Assembly: GCA_050692555.1 (NCBI GenBank)
Contig: JBOGVS010000018.1
Location: 1 to 58,894, forward strand
DNA: 58,894 nucleotides
Direction: 5' to 3'
Source: DAITPV01 sp050692555
GTDB lineage: Bacteria > Actinomycetota > UBA4738 > CALAEC01
Shown in pieces: positions 16,123 to 25,315 of the stretch; within the stretch, counting starts at the first letter, position 1, and every line of letters begins with the position of its first letter. A program made the translations under genes and the position numbers. The notes beneath the pieces were generated by a model. It did no database searches. It was not told the DNA's origin and worked only from the letters and a program-made list of their open reading frames with translations.

Positions 16123-16758
16123 ATGCCCAGCAGGGAACCCCTGGACGAATACCGGCGCAAGCGCGATACCGCGAAGACCCCCGAGCCGGCAGGACGAATA
16201 CGCCGGTCGCGCCGCGGCAAGCCACAGTTCGTGGTCCAGCAGCACGACGCCACCGCGATGCATTGGGACTTCCGCCTGGAGGCCGACGGGGTGCTGAAGT
16301 CTTGGGCCGTCCCCAAGGGACCGTCCACCGACCCCAGGGAGAAGCGCCTGGCTATGCCCACCGAGGACCACCCCCTGGACTACGCGGGGTTCGAGGGGGT
16401 CATCCCCGAGGGCGAGTACGGGGCCGGGCCGGTCATCGTGTGGGACACGGGCACGTATCGGAACCTGACCGAGAAGAACGGCAAGGAGATCCCGGTCGAG
16501 GACGCCGTCCGCAAAGGTCACGTCAAGGTGTTCCTGGAGGGCGAGAAGGTTCGAGGCGCCTACGCCCTGACCCGAACGGGCCAGGGAAAGAGGCCGAGGT
16601 GGATCCTGGTGAAGATGAAGGACGAGCACGCCGACGCCCGCCGCAACCCGGTTCGAAGCGAACCCCAGTCGGTGATCAGCGGCAAGACCGTCAAGGAGAT
16701 GGCCGCCGAGTACGGCTACAAGAAGCGCAGCTCGAGGGCCCGCCGCCCCGGGAGCTGA
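16123..16758 (+). CDS. ligD: LigD 3'-phosphoesterase module
   Basis: 211 residues matching the phosphoesterase domain of bacterial LigD, which trims 3' phosphates and ribonucleotides at breaks during end joining. Seen: QFVVQQHDATAMHWDFRLE with the metal-binding His/Asp set, SWAVPKGPS, EDHPLDYAGFEGVIPEGEYG and VWDTGTY. The ATG at 16123 has no good ribosome site. TAGCGT at 16107-16112 would give a very short leader. The TGA at 16756 is in the same reading frame as the downstream ligase, so the two modules may once have been one protein. Confidence 0.9.
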   Translation: MPSREPLDEYRRKRDTAKTPEPAGRIRRSRRGKPQFVVQQHDATAMHWDFRLEADGVLKSWAVPKGPSTDPREKRLAMPTEDHPLDYAGFEGVIPEGEYGAGPVIVWDTGTYRNLTEKNGKEIPVEDAVRKGHVKVFLEGEKVRGAYALTRTGQGKRPRWILVKMKDEHADARRNPVRSEPQSVISGKTVKEMAAEYGYKKRSSRARRPGS

Positions 16759-16761
16759 CCC

Positions 16762-17784
16762 CTGGCCACCGGTCTCCTCGACTCGCTCCCCCAGGACGAG
16801 CGCTCCCTCCTCCGCAAGCAGCGCCAGCCGGAGTGGATCCAGCCCATGCTGGCCACCCTCACCGACCGCCGGTTCTCCGACCCGGACTGGATCTTCGAGC
16901 GGAAGCTGGACGGGGAGCGAGCCCTGGCGTTCCACTCCCGGAAGCGCGTCCGCCTCCTATCCCGGAACAACAAGGACAAGTACAGCGCCTATCCCGAGAT
17001 CGTGGAGTCGATGTCCGCCCAGCCGGCCGACGATGCGGTGGTGGACGGCGAGGTGGTGGCCTTCGATGGGCGTCAGACCTCGTTCTCCAAGCTCCAGGGC
17101 CGGATGCACCTTCGGGATCCCGACAAGGCGCGGCGCACCCGGGTCGTCGTCAAGTACTACGTCTTCGATCTCCTGCACCTCGACGGATACGACATCACCC
17201 AGCTCCCCCTTCGCCGGCGAAAGGCACTCCTTCGCCGGGCCCTGGACTTCGGCGACCCCCAGCGGTTCCTCCCCCACCGGGCCGAGCACGGCGAGCGGTA
17301 CCACCGGGAGGCGTGCGAGAAAGGGTGGGAAGGATTGATCGCCAAGCGGGCCTCCGCGCCCTACACGCAGGGCCGGTCCGGAGACTGGCTCAAGTTCAAG
17401 TGCGTGGCGGACCAGGAGCTGGTCATCGGTGGCTTCACCGAGCCCAAGGGCTCCCGGGCTGGGTTCGGGGCCCTTCTGGTCGGGTACTACGAGGACGGAG
17501 AGCTCGTGTACGCGGGCAAGGTGGGCACCGGGTACAACGAACAGCTGCTCCGGGACCTGCGCACGGAGCTGGACGGGCTCGTCCGCGACGACTCGCCGTT
17601 CCGGCGGCACGCCGGCCTCCTCCCCCGGAAGGACGTGCACTGGGTGGAACCGAAGCTGGTGGCCCAGATCGGGTTCACCGAGTGGACCGGCGACGGACGG
17701 CTTCGCCATCCCCGGTTCCAGGGGCTCCGCCGGGACAAGTCGCCCAAAGAAGTCGTCCGAGAGCGCCCGCAGGGGAGTCGGTAA
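16762..17784 (+). CDS. ligD: LigD ATP-dependent DNA ligase module
   Basis: The ligase domain of LigD: EWIQPMLATLTD, the nucleotidyl-lysine motif FERKLDGERA, DGEVVAFDG, EGLIAKR, WLKFKC, and an OB-fold end (GKVGTGY, FTEWTGDGRLRHPRF). The first ATG (16846) falls inside the conserved PMLATL block. Translation probably begins upstream. The frame is open back to the phosphoesterase TGA, and CTG 16762 is the only plausible codon. Read-through of the TGA or a sequencing error are alternatives. It would seal breaks after LigD polymerase and phosphoesterase processing. Confidence 0.88.
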   Translation: MATGLLDSLPQDERSLLRKQRQPEWIQPMLATLTDRRFSDPDWIFERKLDGERALAFHSRKRVRLLSRNNKDKYSAYPEIVESMSAQPADDAVVDGEVVAFDGRQTSFSKLQGRMHLRDPDKARRTRVVVKYYVFDLLHLDGYDITQLPLRRRKALLRRALDFGDPQRFLPHRAEHGERYHREACEKGWEGLIAKRASAPYTQGRSGDWLKFKCVADQELVIGGFTEPKGSRAGFGALLVGYYEDGELVYAGKVGTGYNEQLLRDLRTELDGLVRDDSPFRRHAGLLPRKDVHWVEPKLVAQIGFTEWTGDGRLRHPRFQGLRRDKSPKEVVRERPQGSR

Positions 17785-17789
17785 CCGAC

Positions 17790-18449
17790 ATGGAGGTGGA
17801 GATCCCCGCCGGGGAGGTCCGAATCCTCGGCGATCTGGAGGTACCGCCCAAGCCGTTCGGGGTGGTGGCCTTCGCCCACGGCACGGGCAGCAGCCGGTTC
17901 AGCCCTCGCAACCGCCGGGTGGCCTCGACGCTTCAGGATGCCGGGTTCGCCACGCTGCTCATGGATCTCCTCACCGAAGCGGAGGAGACCGAGGACGCCG
18001 CCACCGGCCACCTGCGCTTCGACATCGGCCTTCTGGCCGACCGGCTCACCGACGCCACCGACTGGCTGCGGGCGTCCCAGCGTACCCGGGGCCTGTCGAT
18101 CGGACTGTTCGGGGCCTCCACCGGCGCCGCGGCTGCGCTGGTGGCCGCAGCTCGCCGGCCCGACGCTGTCGGCGCCGTGGTGTCCCGCGGCGGCCGCCCG
18201 GACCTCGCTGAGGCCGTCTTGGACCAGGGGAAGGCTCCAACGCTCCTGATCGTGGGTGAGCGGGACGAGGCCGTGATCAACATGAACCGGGAGGCCATGG
18301 AGCACCTCCCGGCGGAGACCGAGCTGGCGATCGTCCCCCACGCCACCCACCTGTTCGAGGAACCCGGCGCCCTGGAAGAGGTGGCCCGCCTGGCCGCCGA
18401 TTGGTTCACACGGCACCTTCGGCCCGGCCATGCAGTGCCGCCGGGTTGA
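17790..18449 (+). CDS. Dienelactone-hydrolase-like alpha/beta hydrolase
   Basis: 219 residues with an alpha/beta-hydrolase fold: FAHGTGSSRFSPRN (oxyanion region), the nucleophile elbow LFGASTGAAAAL with catalytic Ser, GERDEAV with the Asp, and PHATHLFEEPG with the His. Homologs are often fused to a phosphoribosyltransferase domain, which is absent here. Starts 5 nt after the ligase stop. Substrate unknown. Confidence 0.85.
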   Translation: MEVEIPAGEVRILGDLEVPPKPFGVVAFAHGTGSSRFSPRNRRVASTLQDAGFATLLMDLLTEAEETEDAATGHLRFDIGLLADRLTDATDWLRASQRTRGLSIGLFGASTGAAAALVAAARRPDAVGAVVSRGGRPDLAEAVLDQGKAPTLLIVGERDEAVINMNREAMEHLPAETELAIVPHATHLFEEPGALEEVARLAADWFTRHLRPGHAVPPG

Positions 18450-18472
18450 CGGCCCTCTTGATGCGCTGACTC

Positions 18473-18940
18473 CTACTCCTTGGCAGCCTTGGTGAGCGGG
18501 GCGGGGGTGTGGGGTTCGTCCCGGAACAGGTCCTCGGTCCTGACCTTCACCGACTCCTTCTGGTTCCCCGCGGCGAAGACCACGGTAGTGTGCTCCAGCA
18601 CCTCGAGGTCCACATACGTCGGGGCGCCGAGGAGCGAGCCGAGGGGCGGGAGGGCCCCCAGCTCATAGCCGGGGAAGTCGCGCTCCATCTCTTCCTCCGT
18701 GGCGAATCGAGCGTGCGTGTCGCCGACCGCTTCGCGGGTCCGCTTGATGTCCAGCCGCTGGGAAGCAGGGATCACCGCCAGCGCGTGGCCGGCCGCGGTG
18801 TCGAGCACGATCGTCTTGAGCACCTCGTCGGCGGCGATCCCCAGGGCCTGCGCCTCCTCGATGGACGTGTACGTTCGCTCGTGGGGGATGAGCTCGAACG
18901 GCACCCCCCGGCCCTGGAGGTGCTCCGCGACGGTGGCCAT
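18473..18940 (-). CDS. YbaK-type aminoacyl-tRNA deacylase
   Basis: 155 residues of the YbaK/ProX domain, which hydrolyses mischarged aminoacyl-tRNA in trans. Recognisable parts: HLQGRGVPFELIPHERTYTS, EEAQALGIAADEVLKTIVLD, ALAVIPASQRLDIKRTREA and GYELGALPPLG. The C-terminal tail is charged. It starts 20 nt downstream of the acyl-CoA synthetase stop, suggesting one transcript. The amino-acid specificity cannot be read. Confidence 0.85.
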   Translation of the reverse strand: MATVAEHLQGRGVPFELIPHERTYTSIEEAQALGIAADEVLKTIVLDTAAGHALAVIPASQRLDIKRTREAVGDTHARFATEEEMERDFPGYELGALPPLGSLLGAPTYVDLEVLEHTTVVFAAGNQKESVKVRTEDLFRDEPHTPAPLTKAAKE

Positions 18941-18960
18941 GGCGATCCTCTCCGGTCCCG

Positions 18961-20586
18961 CTATCCCGTGGGCAGCTTGTAGTCCCCGAACCTCGCGCGG
19001 AGGTCCTTCTTGGAGAACTTCCCCACGCTGGTCTTGGGGATCTCCTCGATGAACACAACGTCGTCGGGGAACCACCACTTGGCCACCTTGTCCTCCAGGA
19101 AGGACAGCAGCTCCTCCTTGGTCAGCTCCTCGTCCTTCTCGAGGACCACACAAGCGAGCGGGCGTTCCTGCCACTTGGGGTGCGCCACACCGAGCACCGC
19201 GGCCTCCAGGACCTTGGGGTGGCCCATGATGGCGCCCTCCAGGTCCACCGAGCTGATCCACTCCCCACCCGACTTGATCATGTCCTTGGCCCGGTCCACG
19301 AGCTGGAGGTATCCGTCGTGGTCGATCACTCCGACGTCGCCGGTCTTCAGCCACCCCTCGTCCCAGGACTCCGCGGCCCGGTCGTCCTCGTAGTACGTCG
19401 AGGCTACCCACGGTCCGCGGATCTGCACCTCTCCCATCGACTTGCCGTCCCAGGGCTGCACCTCGCCGTTGTCTCCCTTCAGCCGCAGCTCGATCAACGG
19501 CAGGGCCATCCCCTGCTTGGCGCGCAGCCGGGCCCGCTCGTCCTCGGGCAGCCCGGCCAGGTCGCCCTTCACCCACGATAGCGTCCCCACGGGCCCGGTC
19601 TCGGTCATCCCCCACCCCTGCATCATCGGGATGCCGAGCTTGTCGAACGCCTCGATCATCGACACCGGCGTGGCAGAGCCTCCAGACGTGACCATGCGGA
19701 GCGACGACAGGTCGTGGCCGTGCTCCTTCTGGTCCTGGAGCAGGCCGATCCAGATCGTCGGCACGCCTGAGGAGAACGTCACCTTCTGCTCCTCGATGAT
19801 CGACGCGAGGTCGTGCGGAGTCATGAATGGTCCGGGGAAGACCTGCGTGGCCCCAAGCATGGTGGCCCCGAACGGGAGACTCCACGCGTTGGCGTGGAAC
19901 ATCGGCACGATCGTGAGCATTGTGTCGCGCTCCGAGACCGCCAGCCCGTCGGTCCCCGAGAGCGCCAGGCTGTGGAGCACCAGCGACCGGTGCGTGTACA
20001 GCACGCCCTTGGGGTTGCCGGTGGTACCGCTGGTGTAGCACATCACGCACGCGGTCTTCTCGTCTAGATCCGGCCAGGCGAACTCGGGATCCTGCCCTTC
20101 CAGCAGCGCCTCGTAGGACTCCACCGGCACCTGGAGCTCGCTCGGCGGTGGCTCTGTCCCCTCGCCCATGACCACGTACCGCTCCACGCTTCCGAACTTC
20201 GGGGCCAGCTTCTGACACGGCTCGAACAGAGAGTCGTCGATGAACATCACCTTGTCGTTGGCGTGGTTCACGATGTAAGCGATCTGTTCGGGGAACAACC
20301 GGATGTTCACGGTGTGAAGCACGGCGCCCAGACACGGGACCGCGAAGTACAGCTCCAGGTGGCGGTGGCTGTTCCAGGCGAACGAGGCCACCCGGTCGCC
20401 GGGGCCGACCCCCATGGCCTTGAGGGCCCGAGCCAGGCGCTGGACCCGCTCGGAGAAGTCCTCGTAGGTGTAAGCGTGGTACCCCTCGGCGGTCTTGGTG
20501 AGGATCCGCTTGCGGGGGAAGTACGTTGCGGCCCGCTCGAGCAGCCGGGTCAGGGTGAGCGGGTAGTCCATCATCAGCCCTTGCAT
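18961..20586 (-). CDS. AMP-forming acyl-CoA synthetase
   Basis: 541 residues of the acyl-adenylate family. The AMP-binding P-loop is YTSGTTGNPKGV. Later motifs include GWGMTETGPV and GWLKTGDVG, and the C-terminal catalytic Lys region ends KTSVGKFSKKDLRARFG. It would activate a fatty or other carboxylic acid to its CoA thioester. Chain length is not predictable. AGGAGGTGC precedes the ATG. A deleted relative with the same leader sits at 593-833. Confidence 0.92.
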   Translation of the reverse strand: MQGLMMDYPLTLTRLLERAATYFPRKRILTKTAEGYHAYTYEDFSERVQRLARALKAMGVGPGDRVASFAWNSHRHLELYFAVPCLGAVLHTVNIRLFPEQIAYIVNHANDKVMFIDDSLFEPCQKLAPKFGSVERYVVMGEGTEPPPSELQVPVESYEALLEGQDPEFAWPDLDEKTACVMCYTSGTTGNPKGVLYTHRSLVLHSLALSGTDGLAVSERDTMLTIVPMFHANAWSLPFGATMLGATQVFPGPFMTPHDLASIIEEQKVTFSSGVPTIWIGLLQDQKEHGHDLSSLRMVTSGGSATPVSMIEAFDKLGIPMMQGWGMTETGPVGTLSWVKGDLAGLPEDERARLRAKQGMALPLIELRLKGDNGEVQPWDGKSMGEVQIRGPWVASTYYEDDRAAESWDEGWLKTGDVGVIDHDGYLQLVDRAKDMIKSGGEWISSVDLEGAIMGHPKVLEAAVLGVAHPKWQERPLACVVLEKDEELTKEELLSFLEDKVAKWWFPDDVVFIEEIPKTSVGKFSKKDLRARFGDYKLPTG

Positions 20587-20654
20587 CGGGGCACCTCCTG
20601 GGGCCGGGACGTCTCTATTCTGCCGCCGGAGCAGGTCCGGAGGGAAATCGGCGG
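20587..20654. repeat. Duplicated 5' leader of acyl-CoA synthetase, copy 2
   Basis: Leader of the intact synthetase gene. It matches 834-903 before the remnant copy with a few mismatches and indels. Confidence 0.75.
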
Positions 20655-20659
20655 TCCGG

Positions 20660-21622
20660 TCAGGTCACCGAGAACAGCTGCCAGTCGTCACCCACGCCCT
20701 CCAGGGAGTGGGGGCCTCGATCCTGGAGCTCCACCTCCCCGGTGTGCAGGCCGGCGCGGATGTCGATCCCGGCCCGGCGGAGCTCCTCCCGGAGGGCTAG
20801 GGCGCACCGGATCCCGCTCCCCGGGGACTCGAAGAGGGCCAGGATGCCGTCGCCGGTGGTCTTCACCAGCCTGCCGCCGTGCTCCTCCACCAGGCGACGT
20901 GCGGTGCGGTCGTCGAAGTCGAGGAGCTCACGCCACCGGCTGTCGCCTACTTCTCTGGCTCGCTCGGTGGATCCGACGATGTCGGTGAATAGCACCGCGG
21001 CAAGGGCACGACCCGTGGGGCCGGCCGGTGGAGCCGGAGGGACCAGGGTATCCACCACCAGGCTCCGGGCTCCCCGGAGCACCTCGATGTCGTACCGGTC
21101 GGAGGCGGTCTCGTAATCGGGCGACCGCCAGTCGAGCGTGCCGCCCACAGCCCGGAAGTACTGGCTGTCGAGGGTCAGGTCGCTGGCGCCGTTCTTCACG
21201 CGAACCCGGGCGGCAACGCCGGCGGGACGATGGATGGTCAGCTCGGCCGCGCCTCCGGTGATCCGGATGGGGACCTCACCGGACGGACGAGGAAGGGCCA
21301 GGGTCGACCGCACCACACCCCCCGAGGCCTCGATGCCCTTGAGCGACAACGCTCCGAGGTCGGCCGTCAGCCTGGCGACGCTGGTGCGAGCTTCGATCCG
21401 CCACGGAACGGAGGCGTCCAGCGTCACCCACGAAGCGGCCTTCCGACGGTCCCAGGTGAGGATGCTCTTGGGGTACTCGATGGCCACGGTGTCGCCGTCC
21501 GCGCGAACCTTCGGACGACGTCCCTCGAACCGCGTCCGATACAGCTCCTCCATAGAGGGGTCCGCGCGGAGAGTGAGGTTGGCCGCTCTGACGAGCCGCA
21601 ATCGGGCAGTCCGGGAGGACAT
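20660..21622 (-). CDS. DUF4097-like/cyclase fusion with deleted catalytic half
   Basis: About 320 residues. The N-terminal part (about 15-200) is a beta-rich repeat region (SVARLTADLGALSLKGIEAS, GGAAELTIHRPAGVAARVRV) like DUF4097 or adhesin-type stalks. A class III cyclase follows, with VLFTDIVGST, VKTTGDGILALF and AGLHTGEVEL. After GEVELQ it jumps to DRGPHSLEGVGDDWQLF. In homologs about 45 residues lie between, including the Asn/Arg transition-state pair. The deletion is in frame, so the protein is probably made but cannot cyclise nucleotides. ATG 21622 preferred over an upstream TTG at 21655. Confidence 0.8.
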   Translation of the reverse strand: MSSRTARLRLVRAANLTLRADPSMEELYRTRFEGRRPKVRADGDTVAIEYPKSILTWDRRKAASWVTLDASVPWRIEARTSVARLTADLGALSLKGIEASGGVVRSTLALPRPSGEVPIRITGGAAELTIHRPAGVAARVRVKNGASDLTLDSQYFRAVGGTLDWRSPDYETASDRYDIEVLRGARSLVVDTLVPPAPPAGPTGRALAAVLFTDIVGSTERAREVGDSRWRELLDFDDRTARRLVEEHGGRLVKTTGDGILALFESPGSGIRCALALREELRRAGIDIRAGLHTGEVELQDRGPHSLEGVGDDWQLFSVT

Positions 21623-21680
21623 GCCCGAAGGATAGGCCGCGGGGGGGCGGCCCAAGGATCGCCCCTTCCGCGTCCTTCCC

Positions 21681-22832
21681 CTATAGGTTCGTGAACAGCA
21701 GGTGGGCGTTCGAGGTGCTGCTGCCGGTCACGATGTTCTTGGTGGTCAGGTCGAACAGGGCCTGGCGCACCGTCCCCGGCGAGGCGCCCGGGTTCCCCTG
21801 CAGATACAGCGCCGCCACCCCCGCGGTGTGAGGCGTGGCCATCGACGTTCCGCTGATGGTGTTCGTGGCCGTGGGGCTCGTGTACCACGCCGAGGTGATG
21901 CTCACACCGGGCGCGAACCAGTCCACGCAGGAGCCGTAGTTGGCCCACGAGGCCTTCCGGTCGCTGCTGTCGGTGGCGCTGATGGTCATGGCCTCCCCCA
22001 CCCGGGCCGGCGAGTAGAAGCAGGCGTCGTCCTCGAAGCCGAAGATGTCGCCGTTCCCCGCTGCCACGGCGTAGCTGACCCCGTCGGCGATGGAATTGCG
22101 CACGGCGTTGTCCAGCGCCGCGCTGGCTCCGCCGCCCAGGCTCATGTTGGCCACGGCAGGCTCACCGGCCTGGTGGTCGCCGGTCACCCAGTCGATCCCG
22201 GCGATGACCCCGGAGGTGGATCCGCTGCCGGCGCAGTTGAGGACTCGCACGGCGACCAGCCTCGGGGACTTGGCCACCCCGTAGGTGCTGCCGCCGACCG
22301 TGCCGGCGACGTGGGTGCCATGGCCGTTGCAGTCGTCGGCCGAGCCCCCGTCCACGGAGTCGAAGCCGCTCACCGCCCGGCCTCCGAACTCCGAGTGGCC
22401 GAACAGGATCCCGGTGTCGATGATGTACGCGTTCACTCCCGCCCCGGTGTGGTTGTAGGTGAAGTTGCCGTCCAGGGGCAGGTTCCGCTGGTCGATCCGG
22501 TCCAGGCCCCAGGTGGCCCCGGTCTGGGTGGTCTGGATCCGCATCACCCGGTCACGTTCGACGGAAACCACGTTGGGGTTCGCGGTCAGGACCCTCGCCT
22601 GAGCGGCGGTGAGGTCCAGGGCGAATCCCTCGACGGCGTGGCGATACACGAGGTCGAGATCGGTGCCGAATCGCTGGGCCTGTCTGTGCCCCACCGCGGC
22701 CGGCTTCTCCACCGAACGCTTGAGCATCACGATGTAGGAGTGCCGTTCGGTGGCGGCACCGGCGCCGGACGGCCACAGGGTCGTCAGCGCCGCGATGAGG
22801 GCCAGGGCGAGGAAGCGAGCCTTGCGGGTCAC
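21681..22832 (-). CDS. Secreted subtilisin-like (S8) protease with I9 prodomain
   Basis: 383 residues: signal peptide (about 1-26), an I9 inhibitor prodomain (HSYIVMLKRSV to VVSVERDRVMRI), then a proteinase-K-like catalytic domain. The triad is Asp139 (AYIIDTGI), His171 (NGHGTHVAGT) and Ser330 (GTSMATPH), with oxyanion Asn in AAGNGD. Complete and likely active outside the cell. No C-terminal anchor or repeat domain. Confidence 0.95.
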   Translation of the reverse strand: MTRKARFLALALIAALTTLWPSGAGAATERHSYIVMLKRSVEKPAAVGHRQAQRFGTDLDLVYRHAVEGFALDLTAAQARVLTANPNVVSVERDRVMRIQTTQTGATWGLDRIDQRNLPLDGNFTYNHTGAGVNAYIIDTGILFGHSEFGGRAVSGFDSVDGGSADDCNGHGTHVAGTVGGSTYGVAKSPRLVAVRVLNCAGSGSTSGVIAGIDWVTGDHQAGEPAVANMSLGGGASAALDNAVRNSIADGVSYAVAAGNGDIFGFEDDACFYSPARVGEAMTISATDSSDRKASWANYGSCVDWFAPGVSITSAWYTSPTATNTISGTSMATPHTAGVAALYLQGNPGASPGTVRQALFDLTTKNIVTGSSTSNAHLLFTNL

Positions 22833-22982
22833 GGGGCACCTCCTGTTTGGGCTGCGGGATTATAGGGTCAACCTCACAAACCAGGCAAAGCGAGCGCACC
22901 GAAGACTCGGAGCCTCCCTATCAGCCTTCCCCTCCTGGCCCCCGTGCCGCGAAGCATCCCACTCCACCGCTGCTCGTGAAGA

Positions 22983-23004
22983 TGTCAGTGCCCCCGGCTA
23001 CGCT
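22983..23004 (+). promoter_or_regulatory. RecA-NDp (PafBC-type) promoter, near-perfect
   Basis: TGTCAGTG, 8 bases, TACGCT. All core positions of TGTCRGTG-N8-TAnnnT match. It lies 50 bp upstream of the coiled-coil membrane protein gene at 23055. Confidence 0.65.
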
Positions 23005-23054
23005 CAACGCATCCCCCTCCGCTGCCTTGTAGGACCGCTCAAAGGAGGGAGACA

Positions 23055-23345
23055 ATGGCTCTTGATGAAGGAGCTCGACACCGCCTGTACGGCAAGCTCG
23101 AGGAGGTCCTCGGCTCGGAGGAGGCCGGAACACTGATGGGGCACCTGCCACCAGCCGGTTGGGCCGATGTCGCCGTCAAGATCGACCTGGACAACCTGGA
23201 GCACCGGCTGTCGGCCAGGATGGAGAGCCTGGAGTCCAGGCTGACAGCCAGGATGGAGCAACTGGCCAGGAGGCTGGTCATGTGGACCTCGAGCATGGTC
23301 CTGGCCGCGGCGGCGCTGGCCTTCGCCGCCGGGAAGTTCGTCTGA
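23055..23345 (+). CDS. Coiled-coil, tail-anchored membrane protein, paralog B
   Basis: 96 residues, paralog of 12165-12443: RHRLYGKLEEVLGSEEAGTL, HLPPAG, heptads (LEHRLSARMESLESRLTARM) and a C-terminal membrane helix (VMWTSSMVLAAAALAFAAG). AAGGAGGGAG lies 5 nt before the ATG. The conserved N-terminal block, variable coil and conserved ARRLVMWTS junction suggest selection on both ends. The promoter is the best damage-type match in the window. Confidence 0.8.
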   Translation: MALDEGARHRLYGKLEEVLGSEEAGTLMGHLPPAGWADVAVKIDLDNLEHRLSARMESLESRLTARMEQLARRLVMWTSSMVLAAAALAFAAGKFV

Positions 23346-23355
23346 TGCTCGATCG

Positions 23356-25190
23356 CTAGATGCTCTTCTTCTTCTCGCAGCCCCTGGCGGTGTCCTTGCC
23401 GGGGCCCCCGCGGCAGCGGTCCTTGGCTCCCCCGCCGTTCAGCCGATCCCGGCCTGGGCCGCCCTTCAGCCGGTCCTTGCCGTTCTCGGCGAACACCCTG
23501 TCGTTCCCTCCGTAGGCCTTCACGACATCCTTGCCGGCGCCGGCGCAGATCAGGTCGTTGCCCCCGAGGCCCTCGATGACCTCGTCGCCCACGTCGCCCA
23601 CCAGGACGTCGTCGCCCTCGGTGCCGAGGACCGACTCACCCGGAGAGGTGGAAAACCTGGTGGCCTCCAAACCGCCGCAGACCGGCGGATCCTCCACCTG
23701 GCCCACGTTCGAGTTGCCCTCCAGGAAGTCAACGCCGGAGATCTCGCTGGCCTGGGGCCCCGTGTACTGCAGGACGTAAAGGCCGTTGCGGAGGTCGACC
23801 ACATAGATCAGCCCGTTCTTGATGATGGGGAAGCTCCACATCACCACCTTGTTGTCGCCCATGCTCAGCGCGGAGTCCTCGTTGGCCACGCTGGCCAGGG
23901 GGGTGGGGGAGAACCAGCCGCCCTGGGCCATCTTGGCCGAGTCGGAGATGTCCACGGCCTGGATGCCGCCCGAGTGCCAGGTGATCAGGGCCAGGTTCTC
24001 GGTGATCGTGGGGTTGTGCGACGCGTAGCTGGTCCGTTGCTGATCGGCGGCGCTGGGCGGAGGGCAGGAATTCTCCGGGATCAGGTACTCGCCCACCACC
24101 GTGGGATGCGCGGGGTCGGTGACGTCCAGGGTGCGGACCCACCCCCACGGACAGCCGTGCGAGGGCAGGGTGAACGTGCCGTACACCTCGTCGGTGATCA
24201 GGGAGAACGGACGGCTCACGAACGGGACCGCGGAGTGAGCGGGGTTGGCGTTCACCCACACCGGGGCGTTGGTGGCCGGGGTGAGCAGGTTGTCGTTCAG
24301 GTTGACCACCGTCCCCGGAGCGAAGGTCTCGTCGGCAACCTCCGCGGTGTCCAGCATCAGGAAGTATCCCAACAGGTAGGCCAGGTGGGTGATCCGGCCG
24401 TCGAGCGTGGGGGTCATGGAGTGAAGGGCCAGGTTGGCCCGAGGTACGAACTGGTTGTTCCAGTTGCCCTGGGCGATCAGGGTCGGGGGCTCCCCCGTGG
24501 GCACCTCGCTGATGTCGGCGATCAGGAGGTTGGCCTGGTCGGGGTTCACCGACGTCGTGGGGGTGGAGATCCACAGCAGGGCCCGCCCCGGCTCGCCGGG
24601 GTCCTGCCACAGGTAGAACTCGTGCGGCGTGCGAACGACGCCGTTCGCCTGCGTGGGCTTCCACTCGGTGAGGAACGCCGGGTGAGCCGGGTCGGAAAGG
24701 TCGAAGAACCGAAACGAGGGATCGACGCTATCGCCCGGGCACGAGTGGATCGCGGCACTGCAGGTGAAGCTGGCCACGATCAGGAGCTCCTGCCGGGGCC
24801 ACACCCGGAGCTCCCGGGTGGTCTCGTTGACGTTCCCGGCGTACGGGGTCCGATCTCCCCCACCACCGTGGGCTTCGACGGCTCGGAGATATCCACGATG
24901 AGGATCCCCGGATGGATGTGAGGGCAGGAGTCGGGGCCGGAGCTCTCGCGGGGGTCTCCGTCCCCGCACCTGCTGGACCCGTCCGTGCGATTACCAACGT
25001 AGAGATGGTCGCCGAACATGGCCGGGGCGGCGTTCATCCCTCTGGAGTACAGGGGGTCGTGGCCGATCAGCTCGAAGTTGGCGGACGTGCCGGGCGTCCC
25101 GCCGCCGGGCCCCACGGTGGGGTCCCCCTGGGCGACGGAGGGCATCAGCAGCAACAGGGACAGGCAGAGGAGCGGGACGATCCGGCGCAT
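23356..25190 (-). pseudogene. Secreted LVIVD-repeat protein with RTX-like tail, frameshifted
   Basis: Reading starts at ATG 25190 (TTG 25199 also in frame) with a signal peptide and continues through HPGILIVDISEPSKPTVVGE. The frame breaks at the C/G run near 24845-24865 and resumes as YAGNVNETTRELRVWPRQ. The rest has several LVIVD-type strands (FRFFDLSDPAHPAFLTEW, VRTLDVTDPAHPTVVGEY, GGIQAVDISDSAKMAQGG). It ends with GTEGDDVLVGD..GGNDLICAGAGKDVV..GGPGRDRLNGGG repeats, like calcium-binding RTX. One indel restores about 610 codons, so it may be a sequencing error rather than a dead gene. Confidence 0.75.
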
Positions 25191-25296
25191 CGTTGTCAAC
25201 CCCTGTGTGACGGCGACGCGTCCTGGAGGACGCGGGCAAACGCTCCGGCCCGTAGCGTACAGGGCGATAAGTGGCGGTCGCCAGCCGGGTGGGTGG

Positions 25297-25302
25297 TAGC
25301 CT
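25297..25302 (+). promoter_or_regulatory. -10 box (TAGCCT) upstream of amidase
   Basis: Lies 13 nt before ATG 25316. This supports that start over the in-frame GTG at 25271, which would lie upstream of the promoter. Confidence 0.4.
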
Positions 25303-25315
25303 CGTGCGAACCCGA

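Noticed and set aside
16756..16758. Selenocysteine at the LigD phosphoesterase/ligase TGA
   Set aside because: The site lies in a poorly conserved linker, not at a Cys, and no stable stem-loop with suitable spacing follows.
23974..24921. 315-residue forward frame opposite the LVIVD gene
   Set aside because: Composition follows the antisense of a high-GC gene and no domain or start signal is seen.
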